From positions 1 through 59,589 of the forward strand of contig ONRP01000012.1 in the NCBI GenBank assembly GCA_900320245.1: DNA of 59,589 nucleotides. The letters are read 5' to 3'. Shown here in pieces: positions 50,514 to 59,247 of this stretch. Below the pieces are notes generated by a model. The model searched no databases. It was not told where the DNA came from and saw nothing but the letters and a program-made list of their open reading frames with translations. The stretch comes from an uncultured Prevotellaceae bacterium (GTDB lineage: Bacteria > Bacteroidota > Bacteroidia > Bacteroidales > Muribaculaceae). Made by a program: the position numbers and the translations under genes. How positions within the stretch are numbered: the first letter of the stretch is position 1; every line of letters begins with the position of its first letter.

Positions 50514-51971
50514 ATGGCAACTGACAAGAAGAACGCTTCGGCTCAAGAATTGACAGATAACCTCAAAAAGGAAGAGGAGGAATATGTAAGGCAAACCGGC
50601 TCGCTGGGCGAGCGCCTGAAACGTGTGAAGACGACCCGCTGGGTGCGCTTCGGCATCGTGGCACTCATCTACGTGCTGTGGACCCTGTGGATGGGCAACC
50701 CCTGGTTGCTGCTGGGTCTGCTGCTGTTGGGCGACATCTACCTGACGCAGTTCATCCCCTGGGGAGCCTGGAAAGGCATGAAGAAAGGCTGGAAACGCAC
50801 GCTCATGAGTTGGGTTGATGCCATTGTCTATGCCCTGGTGCTGGTCTATTTCCTGTTCCTGTTCGTGGGGCAGAACTACCAGATTCCCTCGTCATCGCTC
50901 GAGAAATCGCTGCTGACGGGTGACTTCCTGTGGGTGAACAAGGTGACCTACGGTCCCCGCGTGCCGCAGACGCCGCTGCACTTCCCGCTGGCCCAGAACA
51001 CCTTGCCCTTCCTGAACTGCAAGTCCTATATCGAGACGCCCCAGTTGTCCTATCACCGCCTGAAAGGCCTGCGCGACGTGGAGCGTATGGACATCGTGGT
51101 GTTCAACTTCCCCGCAGGCGATACCGTGGCGCTGAATTTGGGCAGCAGCGAGGATTACTACAGTCTGTGCCATCGCTTTGGCCGCAATGTGGTCAATAGC
51201 AACAAGGAGAAGTTCGGCGAGATTGTCTACCGCCCGGTTGACCGCCGCGACAACTTCGTGAAGCGCTGCTTGGGTCTGCCTGGCGAGCGTCTGGAAATCA
51301 AGGACGGCATCGTCTATGCCGACGGCAAGGCCGTGCCCCAGCCCGAGAATGTGCAGTATTGCTACTATGTCCGCTCCAACGGCTCCAACTCGTTCACCGA
51401 GAGCCTGTTCGAGGAACTCGGCATCAGCAAGGAGGACCAGAGCCGCGGCTACATCAGCAACATGGAATATGTGTTGCCGCTCACTGCCGAGATGAAGAAG
51501 ACCTTGGAGGCCAAGCCGTGGGTGACCATGGTGTCGCGCATCGAAGCCTCTCCCGACGAGTCGATAATCACCTATCCCATCGGCACCGACTACGGCTGGA
51601 CCCATGCCAACTACGGCCCCGTGTGGATTCCCAAGAAGGGCGCTACCCTGAATCTCACCTTGCAGAACCTGCCGCTGTATGAGCGCTGCATCAAGAACTA
51701 TGAGGGCAATACCCTCGAGGTGAAAGACGGCCAGATTCTGATCAACGGCAAGCCCTCGACGACCTACACCTTCAAGATGAACTACTACTGGATGCAGGGC
51801 GACAACCGCGACAACTCGCTCGACTCGCGCTACTGGGGCTTCGTGCCCGAGGACCACATCGTGGGTACGCCGTCGATCATCCTCATCTCGTTCGACAAGG
51901 ACCACCCGCTGATGAGCGGCGGCATCCGTTGGAACCGCATCTTCAAGATGCCCAACCCCGACAAGAAGTAA
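50514..51971 (+). CDS. lepB: signal peptidase I
   Basis: 485 residues, long as is usual in Bacteroidetes. Two N-terminal membrane segments (about 42-80) and a third (about 105-125) precede the S26 domain. The catalytic Ser is in QIPSSSLEKSLLTGD and the Lys is in RRDNFVKRCLGLPGE; late box MQGDNRDNSLDSRYWGFVP is conserved. A Leu follows the catalytic Ser, where Met is usual. It removes signal peptides at the inner membrane. A large insertion lies between the Ser and Lys boxes and another between Lys and the last box. Confidence 0.94.
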   Translation: MATDKKNASAQELTDNLKKEEEEYVRQTGSLGERLKRVKTTRWVRFGIVALIYVLWTLWMGNPWLLLGLLLLGDIYLTQFIPWGAWKGMKKGWKRTLMSWVDAIVYALVLVYFLFLFVGQNYQIPSSSLEKSLLTGDFLWVNKVTYGPRVPQTPLHFPLAQNTLPFLNCKSYIETPQLSYHRLKGLRDVERMDIVVFNFPAGDTVALNLGSSEDYYSLCHRFGRNVVNSNKEKFGEIVYRPVDRRDNFVKRCLGLPGERLEIKDGIVYADGKAVPQPENVQYCYYVRSNGSNSFTESLFEELGISKEDQSRGYISNMEYVLPLTAEMKKTLEAKPWVTMVSRIEASPDESIITYPIGTDYGWTHANYGPVWIPKKGATLNLTLQNLPLYERCIKNYEGNTLEVKDGQILINGKPSTTYTFKMNYYWMQGDNRDNSLDSRYWGFVPEDHIVGTPSIILISFDKDHPLMSGGIRWNRIFKMPNPDKK

Positions 51972-52630
51972 TGCTTGACACATCGTCGGCCGTGATGATG
52001 GGCAGCATGTGTGCCGCCAGTGTGCGGTGCTATGCGGCAGCCCTCCAGGCTGGTGTGTTGCTTGTTGACCTTGACGAGCGTCACCTGCCCCTGCGTCACA
52101 GCCATCACCGCTACATCGTCGACGGCCCCAACGGCGTGCAGACGCTCACCGTGCCCCTTGTCGGCGCTACCAACAACATGATGACTCCCCTGCGCGACGT
52201 GCTCATCTCGGAGCACGGCGACTGGCGCCGCCTGCACTGGGGCGCGCTCTACTCGGCCTACGGGCGTTCGCCCTACTTCGACTATGTCGCCGACGACCTG
52301 TCGCGCGTCATTCACGGTTCGCAGCGCTACCTGCACGAGTTCAACCGCCAGTTGCACGAGGTCATCGTCGACTTTATGGACCTGCCATTGGCGACTCGCT
52401 ACATGGATCAGGCGGGAAGGGAAGATGTGGATGACGGCGTGCTTGACTTGAGGGGACGCATCGGCATGAAGAAGGCCGACACGCTGCCCATTGCCGATGT
52501 GCCCTACTACCAGATGTGGCCGGGGCGTGACGGCTTCAAGGCCGGCATGAGCATCCTCGATTTGATGATGAACATGGGCCGCGAGGGCATCTTCACCTTG
52601 TTGGCCATGGTGCAAAAGGCCTCACGCTAA
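51971..52630 (+). CDS. WbqC-like family protein
   Basis: 219 residues. The start ATG shares its A with the last base of the lepB stop (TAATG), so the two are translationally coupled. Motifs HWGALYSAYGRSPYFDYVAD and DTLPIADVPYYQMWPGRDGF fit the WbqC-like family, linked to surface-polysaccharide genes but without a defined reaction. The last two codons and the stop come from an interspersed repeat (CCTCACGCTAAGCCGC). Confidence 0.82.
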   Translation: MLDTSSAVMMGSMCAASVRCYAAALQAGVLLVDLDERHLPLRHSHHRYIVDGPNGVQTLTVPLVGATNNMMTPLRDVLISEHGDWRRLHWGALYSAYGRSPYFDYVADDLSRVIHGSQRYLHEFNRQLHEVIVDFMDLPLATRYMDQAGREDVDDGVLDLRGRIGMKKADTLPIADVPYYQMWPGRDGFKAGMSILDLMMNMGREGIFTLLAMVQKASR

Positions 52631-52674
52631 GCCGCTAAGTTTTTTTCTTGATTGCTCGCAAGAAATCTAATTGG
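52620..52674. repeat. interspersed repeat, partial third copy
   Basis: CCTCACGCTAAGCCGCTAAG, then TTTTTTTCTTGATTGCTCGC and AAGAAATCTAA match the middle of the repeat copies at 5740 and 5887. It overlaps the 3' end of the WbqC-like gene. Confidence 0.7.
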
Positions 52675-52707
52675 CGGAATTAACGAATCTATTTTTTTGC
52701 CAGGCAA

Positions 52708-52938
52708 ATGACACCCGTAGGGTGGCCTATGAATAACCCCCGATGAATCAGGCAACTGAGCAGAGCGAAAGTGGCTGATTCATCGGGGGTGTCATGAACC
52801 GTGACCCGTCGCTGAAGGCGACCCCCTTCATCTCGGACCAGCGCTAATGGGGTCGCTTCCAGCGACGGAGATTGTATTGTCCATCCGTGGGTGATGCAAT
52901 TCACTTCGCTACCGCTCAGCGGATTGCATTACCCACGG
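52708..52938. repeat. three consecutive large palindromes
   Basis: Palindrome 1: ACCCCCGATGAATCAG (52736-52751) with CTGATTCATCGGGGGT (52775-52790), 16 bp perfect, framed by ATGACACCC/GGGTGTCAT. Palindrome 2: 52806-52825 with 52849-52868, arms CCGTCGCTGAAGGCGACCCC and GGGGTCGCTTCCAGCGACGG, two mismatches. Palindrome 3: CCGTGGGTGATGCAAT (52885-52900) with ATTGCATTACCCACGG (52923-52938), one mismatch. They do not encode protein. Confidence 0.8.
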
Positions 52939-53697
52939 TTATTCAAATGACCGCCCTTCGGGCGTTTGCGACAGCAACTTGTCGGCATTGAATGTTTTCA
53001 CAGATTCTCTACTTGTTCAAGAAATTCTGCCAACGGGTAAAATTAATTTTGTTTGATTTCTCGCGCGTAGCGCGATTACCATTAAGAGACATAAGTTTTG
53101 CAACGCCCTCTTATTGTAGCGACATTCAGTTTTAGGGCCAGCATCTATATCGTTCCTAGAATTTGGTTAATTTCCCGTGCGAAGCACGGTTAAATGTTGC
53201 GTGGCTCTTTAGAATGGCCAACTTCTATATCAGTGCTTAAATTTTATTGATGATTGAGCATAGCGAGCGATACTTTCTGTGGTTCAGAGTCCGCAAAAAA
53301 TAAAGGCCCAAGCATCACTGCTGAGACCCTCATAATTACTAATACTTGAAAACTATATTTACCCCATAAAAGCATTTCTCCAAATTGTCTGATGTGCATA
53401 CATCAGGCTTTTTGCTTGACAGGTGCAAATTAACTAAATATTTCTTTAATGTGTACGCTTATGATGTTTAAAAAATGTGAAAATCCACGTTTTGTCGTAG
53501 TTTTGTAGCATATTATCTCGCGATGGTGCCCATTGGACATCGTTTTTCCAGCGTCGGCCTGCATTGGGCAGCAATTTGTAAATCTCACGGGCGCCTCATC
53601 GTATTCCAGAATTTTTCAAAAAACCTGTGTAATGGGGTTGCGGGTTCCCAAATGTTTTGTATCTTTGCAGTCGCTTTGGGCGCTACGTCCCCACAAG
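52939..53697. other. gene-free region with a series of small hairpins
   Basis: Short hairpins embedded in similar AT-rich sequence: TCGCGCGTAGCGCGA (53061-53075), CCGTGCGAAGCACGG (53174-53188) and GAGCATAGCGAGCGA (near 53256), each preceded by a word like AATTTTGTTTGATTTC. An orphan terminator-like hairpin CTGATGT/ACATCAG followed by GCTTTTTGC lies at 53389-53413. TAGTTTTG (53498-53505) could be a -7 box. No convincing ORF; any ORF across 53523-53738 would overlap the tRNA. Confidence 0.6.
53637..53667 (+). promoter_or_regulatory. promoter of the CAU tRNA
   Basis: GTTG (53637-53640), 19 nt, TATCTTTG (53660-53667), 32 nt before the tRNA. The same pair of boxes and spacing is used at 22905-22935. 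Confidence 0.65.
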
Positions 53698-53699
53698 CC

Positions 53700-53776
53700 G
53701 GTCCTATAGCTCAGTTGGTTAGAGCACCTGACTCATAATCAGGGAGTCCTTGGTTCAAGCCCAAGTGGGACCACCA
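53700..53776 (+). tRNA. tRNA with CAU anticodon (Met or lysidine-Ile)
   Basis: 77 nt with an encoded CCA. The acceptor stem is GGTCCTA/TGGGACC with one G-T pair, the D arm has AGCTCAGTTGGTTAGAGC, the anticodon loop is CTCATAA and the T arm has GGTTCAAGCC. CAU can be elongator Met or, after lysidine modification by TilS, Ile for AUA. The acceptor start is not of initiator type. Which of the two it is cannot be settled by eye. Confidence 0.93.
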
Positions 53777-53780
53777 ATAG

Positions 53781-53814
53781 AAAACCGTCGACACTGGTGT
53801 GCCGGCGGTTTTTG
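53781..53814 (+). terminator. terminator of the tRNA
   Basis: AACCGTCGACAC pairs with GTGTGCCGGCGGTT with a small bulge and a G-T pair, followed by TTT. It begins 5 nt after CCA. Confidence 0.75.
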
Positions 53815-53869
53815 TTGATTTATAAGCCATTATGCCTTGGTCTTGTTTGGACGGCTGCGCTTAATGATA

Positions 53870-54526
53870 TTAAAAATCAGGCAGGTAGATGTCGGCATCC
53901 ACAGCGGGCATATTAAGGGTTTGAACCCCGCCAACAAGGATTACTTCGCCCATACAACTGTCTTTCGGTTTGAGGGTGATGACAAGACCTTCATTGCCTA
54001 TTGTCGCTTTTACATCGAATTCTTGGGTTTCGTATCCCACATAGGAGATGACGAGTTGTCTGTCCTTGGGCACGCGAATGCCGAACCTTCCGTCGATGTC
54101 GGTCGCTGTGCCGAGGTTGGTCCCTTTGAGGATAACGGACGCGCCGATGGCTTCATTCTTGTCATCCTCGCAGATGACTTTGCCACGCACCACGACTGCC
54201 GTGGTGTCGCCCGGGGCGGCATCGAACAAGCGCGGAGTGTGCCGCTGGGTGGTGGCTTGGGGTGTTGTGGTTGCCACCTGTTGCGCATGCATGGGCATCA
54301 ATGAGGCCGCCCCCAGGGCCAGCCCGGCTAGAGCCACTTTCTTGCCCGTTGCGGTGCGCCTGAGCAACTGTCGCTCGATGTATCGCAACTCGCTCTCACA
54401 AGCCGGACATGTGCCGGCACAGTCACCCTCATGGGTGCAGACATTGGGCGTGAAGTCGATGTCGTTGGCCTGGGCGATGCGGCAACGGATTTCACGCAAG
54501 GATTTGCATATCTTTTTCCCGTTCAT
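53870..54526 (-). CDS. membrane-anchored protein with zinc-knuckle-like N-terminus and carboxypeptidase-regulatory-like domain
   Basis: 218 residues. N-terminal ~55 residues carry a Cys cluster (VCTHEGDCAGTCPACESEL). A hydrophobic segment (VALAGLALGAASLMPMHAQ, about 62-82) follows and could be an internal signal anchor, putting the rest outside the cytoplasm. A Thr/Gln linker leads to a CarboxypepD_reg-like beta sandwich (about 110-185; VVVRGKVICEDDKNEAIGAS, ATDIDGRFGIRVP), the domain type found at the N-terminus of SusC-like receptors. Function unknown. Confidence 0.75.
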   Translation of the reverse strand: MNGKKICKSLREIRCRIAQANDIDFTPNVCTHEGDCAGTCPACESELRYIERQLLRRTATGKKVALAGLALGAASLMPMHAQQVATTTPQATTQRHTPRLFDAAPGDTTAVVVRGKVICEDDKNEAIGASVILKGTNLGTATDIDGRFGIRVPKDRQLVISYVGYETQEFDVKATIGNEGLVITLKPKDSCMGEVILVGGVQTLNMPAVDADIYLPDF

Positions 54527-54683
54527 AGTGATGTGATGATGATTAGATTATAAATAATTAGTCGAATAATAGTCGCGCAATGTCGGGATTGCACGCCAAC
54601 AAAGTTAATACTTTATTGTAAAGAATTCAAATGGTTGAGCGCTTTTTTATGAATTGCCTCGTTGATTCTACATGATTCAATAG

Positions 54684-54729
54684 CAAGGGATGCCGTGTCA
54701 TCAGCAAGTTGATGGCGCGGTATCCCTTG
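54684..54729 (-). terminator. terminator of the coiled-coil protein gene
   Basis: CAAGGGATGCCGTGTCATCA (54684-54703) pairs with TGATGGCGCGGTATCCCTTG (54710-54729), 20 bp with three G-T type mismatches, just past the stop on the minus strand. Confidence 0.75.
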
Positions 54730-54753
54730 GTATGTTGGGTTGATCAGCGCCTA

Positions 54754-55455
54754 TCAGTTGGCGTAGAGCATGTTGAGGATTTCGTTGAACTGGGTCTCGC
54801 TCTTGAGGCCGTCGTTCTTGAACATCATGATTTTGTCCATGACGCGGTCCAGGTAGTCGATGCTCTCGTTTTTCTCTTTCTTGTTGTAGACTTTCCAGTA
54901 CTTGGTGCCCTTGACGCCTTTCTCGAATTTCTTGTACAGGTCGGTCGACGAGGAAACGTATTTCCAGCGGTTCTCGGCCAACTGCTTTTTCATCTTCTCC
55001 ATGAACTCCCTGAGGTCCTTGGTGTACTCACCGTATTTCTCGACGAGTTCTTTCTTCTTGAGCACGTCCTTGGTCTCCATGCCCTCGAAACTCTCGAGTG
55101 CTTCCTCCACGTCGCTCTTGTTGTAGGGGTTGTAGAGGACGTCGACGATTTCCTGGTCATAGACGAGTTCGTCGCGCACGGTGAACTTGTCTTTGCGCAT
55201 CTTGATTTCGTTCTTGACATCTTTCTCGAGGGCCTTCTTCTGGTTCTCGAGGTCCTTGAGTTGCGACTTGAGGTTGTCGATTCTCTCCTCGAGGTCCTTG
55301 ATGGAGTCCTCTTTGTTCTTGATGTTCTTCTCGTGCTGCTCGATGTCCCTCTCGAGTTGCTGGACGTTCTGGGTGGCCTGTGCCGACGCTGTTGGCGCCC
55401 ATGCTGCCGCCATGACGATGGCCGCAACGATGCCGATCAGGTTGATTCTTTTCAT
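54754..55455 (-). CDS. secreted coiled-coil protein, unrecognised
   Basis: 233 residues from MKRINLIGIVAAIVMAAAWA; ATG at 55464 is an alternative. After the signal peptide (to about residue 25) a long Lys/Glu-rich coiled coil follows (about 28-90; QQLERDIEQHEKNIKNKEDS, IDNLKSQLKDLENQKKALEK). The rest is helical and charged, ending TQFNEILNMLYAN. No catalytic motif. It is probably a periplasmic or surface spacer protein. A minus-strand TAACTTTG (55490-55497) may be its promoter. Confidence 0.78.
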   Translation of the reverse strand: MKRINLIGIVAAIVMAAAWAPTASAQATQNVQQLERDIEQHEKNIKNKEDSIKDLEERIDNLKSQLKDLENQKKALEKDVKNEIKMRKDKFTVRDELVYDQEIVDVLYNPYNKSDVEEALESFEGMETKDVLKKKELVEKYGEYTKDLREFMEKMKKQLAENRWKYVSSSTDLYKKFEKGVKGTKYWKVYNKKEKNESIDYLDRVMDKIMMFKNDGLKSETQFNEILNMLYAN

Positions 55456-55533
55456 AGTTGTCATTGTTTAATAAGTTGAATGATGAGGGCAAAGTTAATA
55501 AAATGTTTTTGGATTTCCCATGCTATGGGTCTC

Positions 55534-55663
55534 TAAAAAAGCGAAAGTGCGCTTTTTCACAAAAGCACACCATCTTCATAACCAAAATTCAAGTATATAT
55601 GTTCTAGTTGTTTGTTGCTTGTATCAATCTTTAAATGGTAGATCGAAATTGTTTTTATTTCGC
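55534..55663 (-). ncRNA. candidate small RNA of ~130 nt
   Basis: A consensus minus-strand promoter (TTTG at 55700-55697, 21 nt, TATCTTTG at 55675-55668) points to a start near 55663, and an intrinsic terminator (AAAAAGCG, loop CACTTT, CGCTTTTTT; plus-strand 55536-55557) ends the transcript near 55534. There is no ORF over 20 codons between them. It could instead be a terminated leader of the coiled-coil gene. Confidence 0.5.
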
Positions 55664-55667
55664 ATTG

Positions 55668-55700
55668 CAAAGATAAAAAGAATATTTGTTATGTACCAAA
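55668..55700 (-). promoter_or_regulatory. consensus promoter of the candidate small RNA
   Basis: Both boxes match exactly on the minus strand (TTTG, 21 nt, TATCTTTG). The nearest gene downstream starts more than 200 bp away, beyond a terminator. Confidence 0.6.
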
Positions 55701-55762
55701 TTATCTCGCAATAATTTGAATAATAATTCTTGATAATTTTTTGCTGAATTTTTTAAAATGTT

Positions 55763-55793
55763 GAATGCCAGTGATGTGCAATCACTGGCATTC
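55763..55793 (-). terminator. terminator of der
   Basis: GAATGCCAGTGAT (55763-55775) and ATCACTGGCATTC (55781-55793) form a perfect 13-bp stem with a 5-nt loop. On the minus strand it is followed by AACATTTTAAAAAATT, 24 bp after the der stop. Confidence 0.8.
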
Positions 55794-55817
55794 TGTCACT
55801 AATATGTAACATATCTA

Positions 55818-57131
55818 TTACTTCTCGCGGAAGAACAGGTTGATGATGGTGCCGTGCAGGTTCCAGTGCTCGCGTATCTTGTTCTCGAGGTAGCGCTTGT
55901 AGGGGTCCTTGATCCACTGCGGCAGGTTGCAGAAGAAGATGAATGTGGGCACGTGGGCTCCCTTGAGCATGGTGATGTACTTGATTTTGATGTACTTGCC
56001 CTTGACGGCAGGCGGCGGGAAGGCCTGGATGTCCTCTTGCAACAGGTTGTTGAGTTGCGAGGTGGGGATGGTGATGCGACGGTTGTTGTAGACTTCGATG
56101 GCCGTCTGCAGCACCTTGTGGATGCGCTGCTTGGTGAGTGCCGACCCGAAGATGATGGGGAAGTCGGTGAAGGGGGCGAAGCGCTCGCGGATGGTTGCCT
56201 CGAAGTGGCTGATGCTCTGCTGCGTCTTGTTCTCGGCGACGTCCCACTTGTTGACGAGCACGACGAGTCCCTTGCGGTTCTTCTGGATGATGGAGAAGAT
56301 GTTGACGTCCTGTGCCTCGATGCCGCGTGTGGCGTCGATGAGCAGGATGCACACGTCGCTGTTCTCGATGGCGCGGATGGAGCGCAGCACCGAGTAGTAC
56401 TCGATGTCCTCGTTGACCTTGTTCTTCTTACGGATGCCGGCGGTGTCGACGAGGTAGAAGTCAAAGCCGAACTTGTTGTAGCGTGAGTAGATGCTGTCGC
56501 GCGTGGTTCCGGCGATGTCGGTGACGATGTTGCGCTGCTCGTCCATCAGGGAGTTGACGAGCGACGACTTGCCGGCATTGGGACGGCCGACGATGGCGAA
56601 GCGTGGCAGTTCCTCGTCGATGGTCTCCTCGGCCTTCTCGGGCATCTGCTTGACGATCTCGTCGAGGAGGTCACCGGTGCCGTTGCCGTTGACAGCCGAG
56701 ATGGAGAAGGGCTTGCCGAGGCCCAGGGCGTAGAACTCGGCTTCGGCATACATGCTCTGGTTGTTGTCGTCCTTGTTGGCCACGACGATGACGGGCTTGG
56801 AGGTGCGGCGCAGGATGTCGGCGACGTGGTCGTCGAGGTCGGTGATGCCGTTCTTGATGTCGACGACAAAGAGGATGACGTCGGCCTCGTCGATGGCCAG
56901 ATGCACCTGCTTGTTGATTTCTTCCTCAAAGATGTCCTCGCTGTTGACGACCCATCCGCCGGTGTCGACCACCGACATCTCCATGCCGTTCCACTCCATC
57001 TTGCCGTACTGGCGGTCGCGCGTGGTGCCACTGGTGTCGTTGACGATGGCGGCGCGTGTCTGCGTCAAGCGGTTGAACAGCGTCGACTTGCCCACGTTGG
57101 GCCTTCCTACAATTGCTACTAATCGTCCCAT
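55818..57131 (-). CDS. der: ribosome biogenesis GTPase Der
   Basis: 437 residues with two tandem GTPase domains: first P-loop [14 protein letters not shown] (residue ~8) with DTGGW, second [14 protein letters not shown] (residue ~182) with DTAGI, and NKxD motifs ANKDD and VNKWDV. A KH-like C-terminal domain follows. Der acts in 50S subunit maturation. It is downstream of era on the same strand, with a 77-bp spacer of tandem repeats. Confidence 0.96.
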   Translation of the reverse strand: MGRLVAIVGRPNVGKSTLFNRLTQTRAAIVNDTSGTTRDRQYGKMEWNGMEMSVVDTGGWVVNSEDIFEEEINKQVHLAIDEADVILFVVDIKNGITDLDDHVADILRRTSKPVIVVANKDDNNQSMYAEAEFYALGLGKPFSISAVNGNGTGDLLDEIVKQMPEKAEETIDEELPRFAIVGRPNAGKSSLVNSLMDEQRNIVTDIAGTTRDSIYSRYNKFGFDFYLVDTAGIRKKNKVNEDIEYYSVLRSIRAIENSDVCILLIDATRGIEAQDVNIFSIIQKNRKGLVVLVNKWDVAENKTQQSISHFEATIRERFAPFTDFPIIFGSALTKQRIHKVLQTAIEVYNNRRITIPTSQLNNLLQEDIQAFPPPAVKGKYIKIKYITMLKGAHVPTFIFFCNLPQWIKDPYKRYLENKIREHWNLHGTIINLFFREK

Positions 57132-57142
57132 ATTCAGTTTTA

Positions 57143-57205
57143 TTTTAGTTTCTAGTCCTTAGTTTCTAGTTTCTAGTCCCTGGTTTCTAGTTGTTAGTTT
57201 TCTGT
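57143..57205. repeat. short tandem repeats between era and der
   Basis: Units such as TTTCTAGT and CCTTAGTTTCTAG recur about seven times in 60 bp. Similar arrays of other words occur at 9794-9823 and 29855-29905. Confidence 0.6.
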
Positions 57206-57208
57206 TTT

Positions 57209-58090
57209 TTACTCGATGTATCCGAAGGCGCGCAGTTTGTTCTCCTGGTTGCGCCAGTCTTTCTCTACCTTGACGTAGAGTTCCAGGAAGACTTTCTTCT
57301 CGAAGAAGGTCTCGATGTCCTTGCGGGCCAGGGTGCCGACGCGCTTGAGCATCTTGCCTTGGTGGCCGATGATGATGCCCTTCTGCGTATCGCGCTCGAC
57401 ATAGATAACGGCCATGATGTGGATGGCGGTGTCGCTCTCGTCGAACTTCTCGACGATGACCTGTGTGGCATAGGGCACCTCCTTGTCGTAGGTCATGAGG
57501 ATTTTCTCCCTGACGATTTCGGTGACAAAGAAGCGGCTGCTGCGGTCGGTCAACGCGTCCTTGCCGAAGTAGGGCGGGCTCTCGGGCAGCAACTCGACGA
57601 TGCGCTTCATGATGTTGTCCACGTTGAAGTTCTCGAGTGCGCTGGTGGGGAAGACCTCGGCATTGGGCAGCAGTTGCTTCCACTGGTCGATGATGTGCAG
57701 CAGTTCGTCGTTGCCCTTCAAGAGGTCAATCTTGTTGATGACCAACAGGATGGGCACCTTCTCGCGGGCTACGCGGTCGAGGAAGTCCTGGTTCTTGGTG
57801 GGCGACTCGATGACGTCGGTGACATAGAGCAGCACGTCGGCATCGACCAGTGCTCCTGTCGAGTACTCGAGCATGCTCTGCTGCAGGCGGAACTTAGGCT
57901 TGAGCACACCGGGGGTGTCGCTGAACACGATCTGGTAGTCCTCGCCGTTGACGATGCCCATGATGCGGTGGCGCGTGGTCTGTGCCTTGCTGGTGATGAT
58001 GGACAGGCGCTCGCCCACCAGGCGGTTGCTCAGTGTCGATTTCCCCACGTTGGGGTTGCCCACGATGTTGACAAATCCTGCTCGATGCAT
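57209..58090 (-). CDS. era: ribosome assembly GTPase Era
   Basis: 293 residues. GTPase domain: P-loop [23 protein letters not shown] (G3), VINKIDLL (G4), TSALEN (G5). A C-terminal KH domain (about 205-290; IIIGHQGKMLKRVGTLARKD) binds the 3' end of 16S rRNA. It takes part in 30S assembly. Confidence 0.96.
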   Translation of the reverse strand: MHRAGFVNIVGNPNVGKSTLSNRLVGERLSIITSKAQTTRHRIMGIVNGEDYQIVFSDTPGVLKPKFRLQQSMLEYSTGALVDADVLLYVTDVIESPTKNQDFLDRVAREKVPILLVINKIDLLKGNDELLHIIDQWKQLLPNAEVFPTSALENFNVDNIMKRIVELLPESPPYFGKDALTDRSSRFFVTEIVREKILMTYDKEVPYATQVIVEKFDESDTAIHIMAVIYVERDTQKGIIIGHQGKMLKRVGTLARKDIETFFEKKVFLELYVKVEKDWRNQENKLRAFGYIE

Positions 58091-58134
58091 GGTGTTGTGT
58101 AGGGATTTGGTTGCTTGTGCTGTTATTATTATTC

Positions 58135-58185
58135 AAGAAGCATCGCTACTCGGTTGCATGTTGTTGATGAGTAGTGATGCTTCTT
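58135..58185 (-). terminator. hairpin between fabH and era
   Basis: AAGAAGCATCGCTACTC (58135-58151) pairs with GAGTAGTGATGCTTCTT (58169-58185), 17 bp with one G-T pair and a 17-nt loop. It follows fabH on the minus strand; there is no strong T tract, so it may be a terminator or an mRNA-processing hairpin. Confidence 0.65.
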
Positions 58186-58263
58186 TGTTGTATTGTTCAC
58201 TCTCAACGGGCTGTGAATGAGGGCGGGGCAACGTCACTGCATGGCGTGGCCCGCACGCTGCCA

Positions 58264-59247
58264 TTACAGCGACCAGATGAGATAGAGAGCGCCCCAGGTG
58301 AATCCGGCGCCAAAGGCGGTGAGGACCATCTTGTCACCCTTCTTGAGCAGATGCTTGTTCTCGTCCAGGCACAAGGGGATGCTGGCAGCACTGGTGTTGC
58401 CGCGATGCTGGATGTTGACCATGATCTTCTCTTCGGGGAACTTCAGGCGCTCGCCCACAGCCTCGATGATGCGCAGGTTGGCCTGATGGGGAACGAACCA
58501 CTGGATGTCGCTCTCGGTCAGGTTGTTGCGCTCCATGATGTCCCTGCTCGAGGTGAGCATGTCGATCACGGCGTGGCGGTAGACGGCACGGCCCTCCTGG
58601 TAGACGCAGTGATAGTTGGCGTCGACGGTGTCGTGGCTGGTGGGCAGAGCCGAGCCGCCGGCCTTGTAGACCAGGTGCTCCAGTCCTGAGCCATCCACAT
58701 GGAAGATGCCGTCCATCACACCGATGGGCTCCTCGGTGGGTTCGAGCAGCATGCATGCTGCAGCGTCACCGAACAGCGGGCAGGTGGCGCGGTCGTTGTA
58801 GTCGACCATACTCGACATCTTCTCGGCCGATACCACGATGACCTTCTTGTAGATGCCTGCACGGATGTAGGCGGTTGCTTCGTAGAGTCCCACGAGGAAT
58901 CCGGCGCAAGCAGCCTGGATGTCGTAGGCATAGCATTTCTTCTCGATACCCACGCCATGGGCGATGACCGAAGCCGTCGAGGGGAATCGGTAATCGGGGT
59001 TGGACGTCGGGCAGATAAGCAGGTCGATATCGTCACGATTGGTGCCTGTCTCTTCCAGCAGTTTGTTCACTGCCTGGATGCCCATATAGGACGAGCCGAC
59101 GTCCTTCTTGAGGATGCGGCGCTCCTTAACACCCACACGGGTGGTGATCCACTCGTCGTTGGTGTCCACCATCTGCGAGAGCATCTCGTTGTCCAGCACG
59201 TCGTCGGGGATGAATGAAGCGATGCCGGTAATCTTTGCGTTCAGCAT
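58264..59247 (-). CDS. fabH: 3-oxoacyl-ACP synthase III
   Basis: 327 residues. FabH starts fatty acid synthesis by condensing acetyl-CoA with malonyl-ACP. Catalytic triad: Cys in DIQAACAGFLVGLYE, His in WFVPHQANLRIIEAV, Asn in QHRGNTSAASIPL. The N-terminus (AKITGIASFIPDDVLDNEML) and GAGFTWGALY tail are typical. It lies between rpmF and era, the usual order in Bacteroidales. Confidence 0.96.
   Translation of the reverse strand: MLNAKITGIASFIPDDVLDNEMLSQMVDTNDEWITTRVGVKERRILKKDVGSSYMGIQAVNKLLEETGTNRDDIDLLICPTSNPDYRFPSTASVIAHGVGIEKKCYAYDIQAACAGFLVGLYEATAYIRAGIYKKVIVVSAEKMSSMVDYNDRATCPLFGDAAACMLLEPTEEPIGVMDGIFHVDGSGLEHLVYKAGGSALPTSHDTVDANYHCVYQEGRAVYRHAVIDMLTSSRDIMERNNLTESDIQWFVPHQANLRIIEAVGERLKFPEEKIMVNIQHRGNTSAASIPLCLDENKHLLKKGDKMVLTAFGAGFTWGALYLIWSL

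Noticed and set aside
52689-52904. Minus-strand 71-codon ORF in the palindrome block
   Set aside because: It crosses two large inverted repeats, and its composition follows the palindromes rather than codons.
53523-53738. 71-codon ORF ending inside the tRNA
   Set aside because: It overlaps the tRNA promoter and gene and has no recognisable product.
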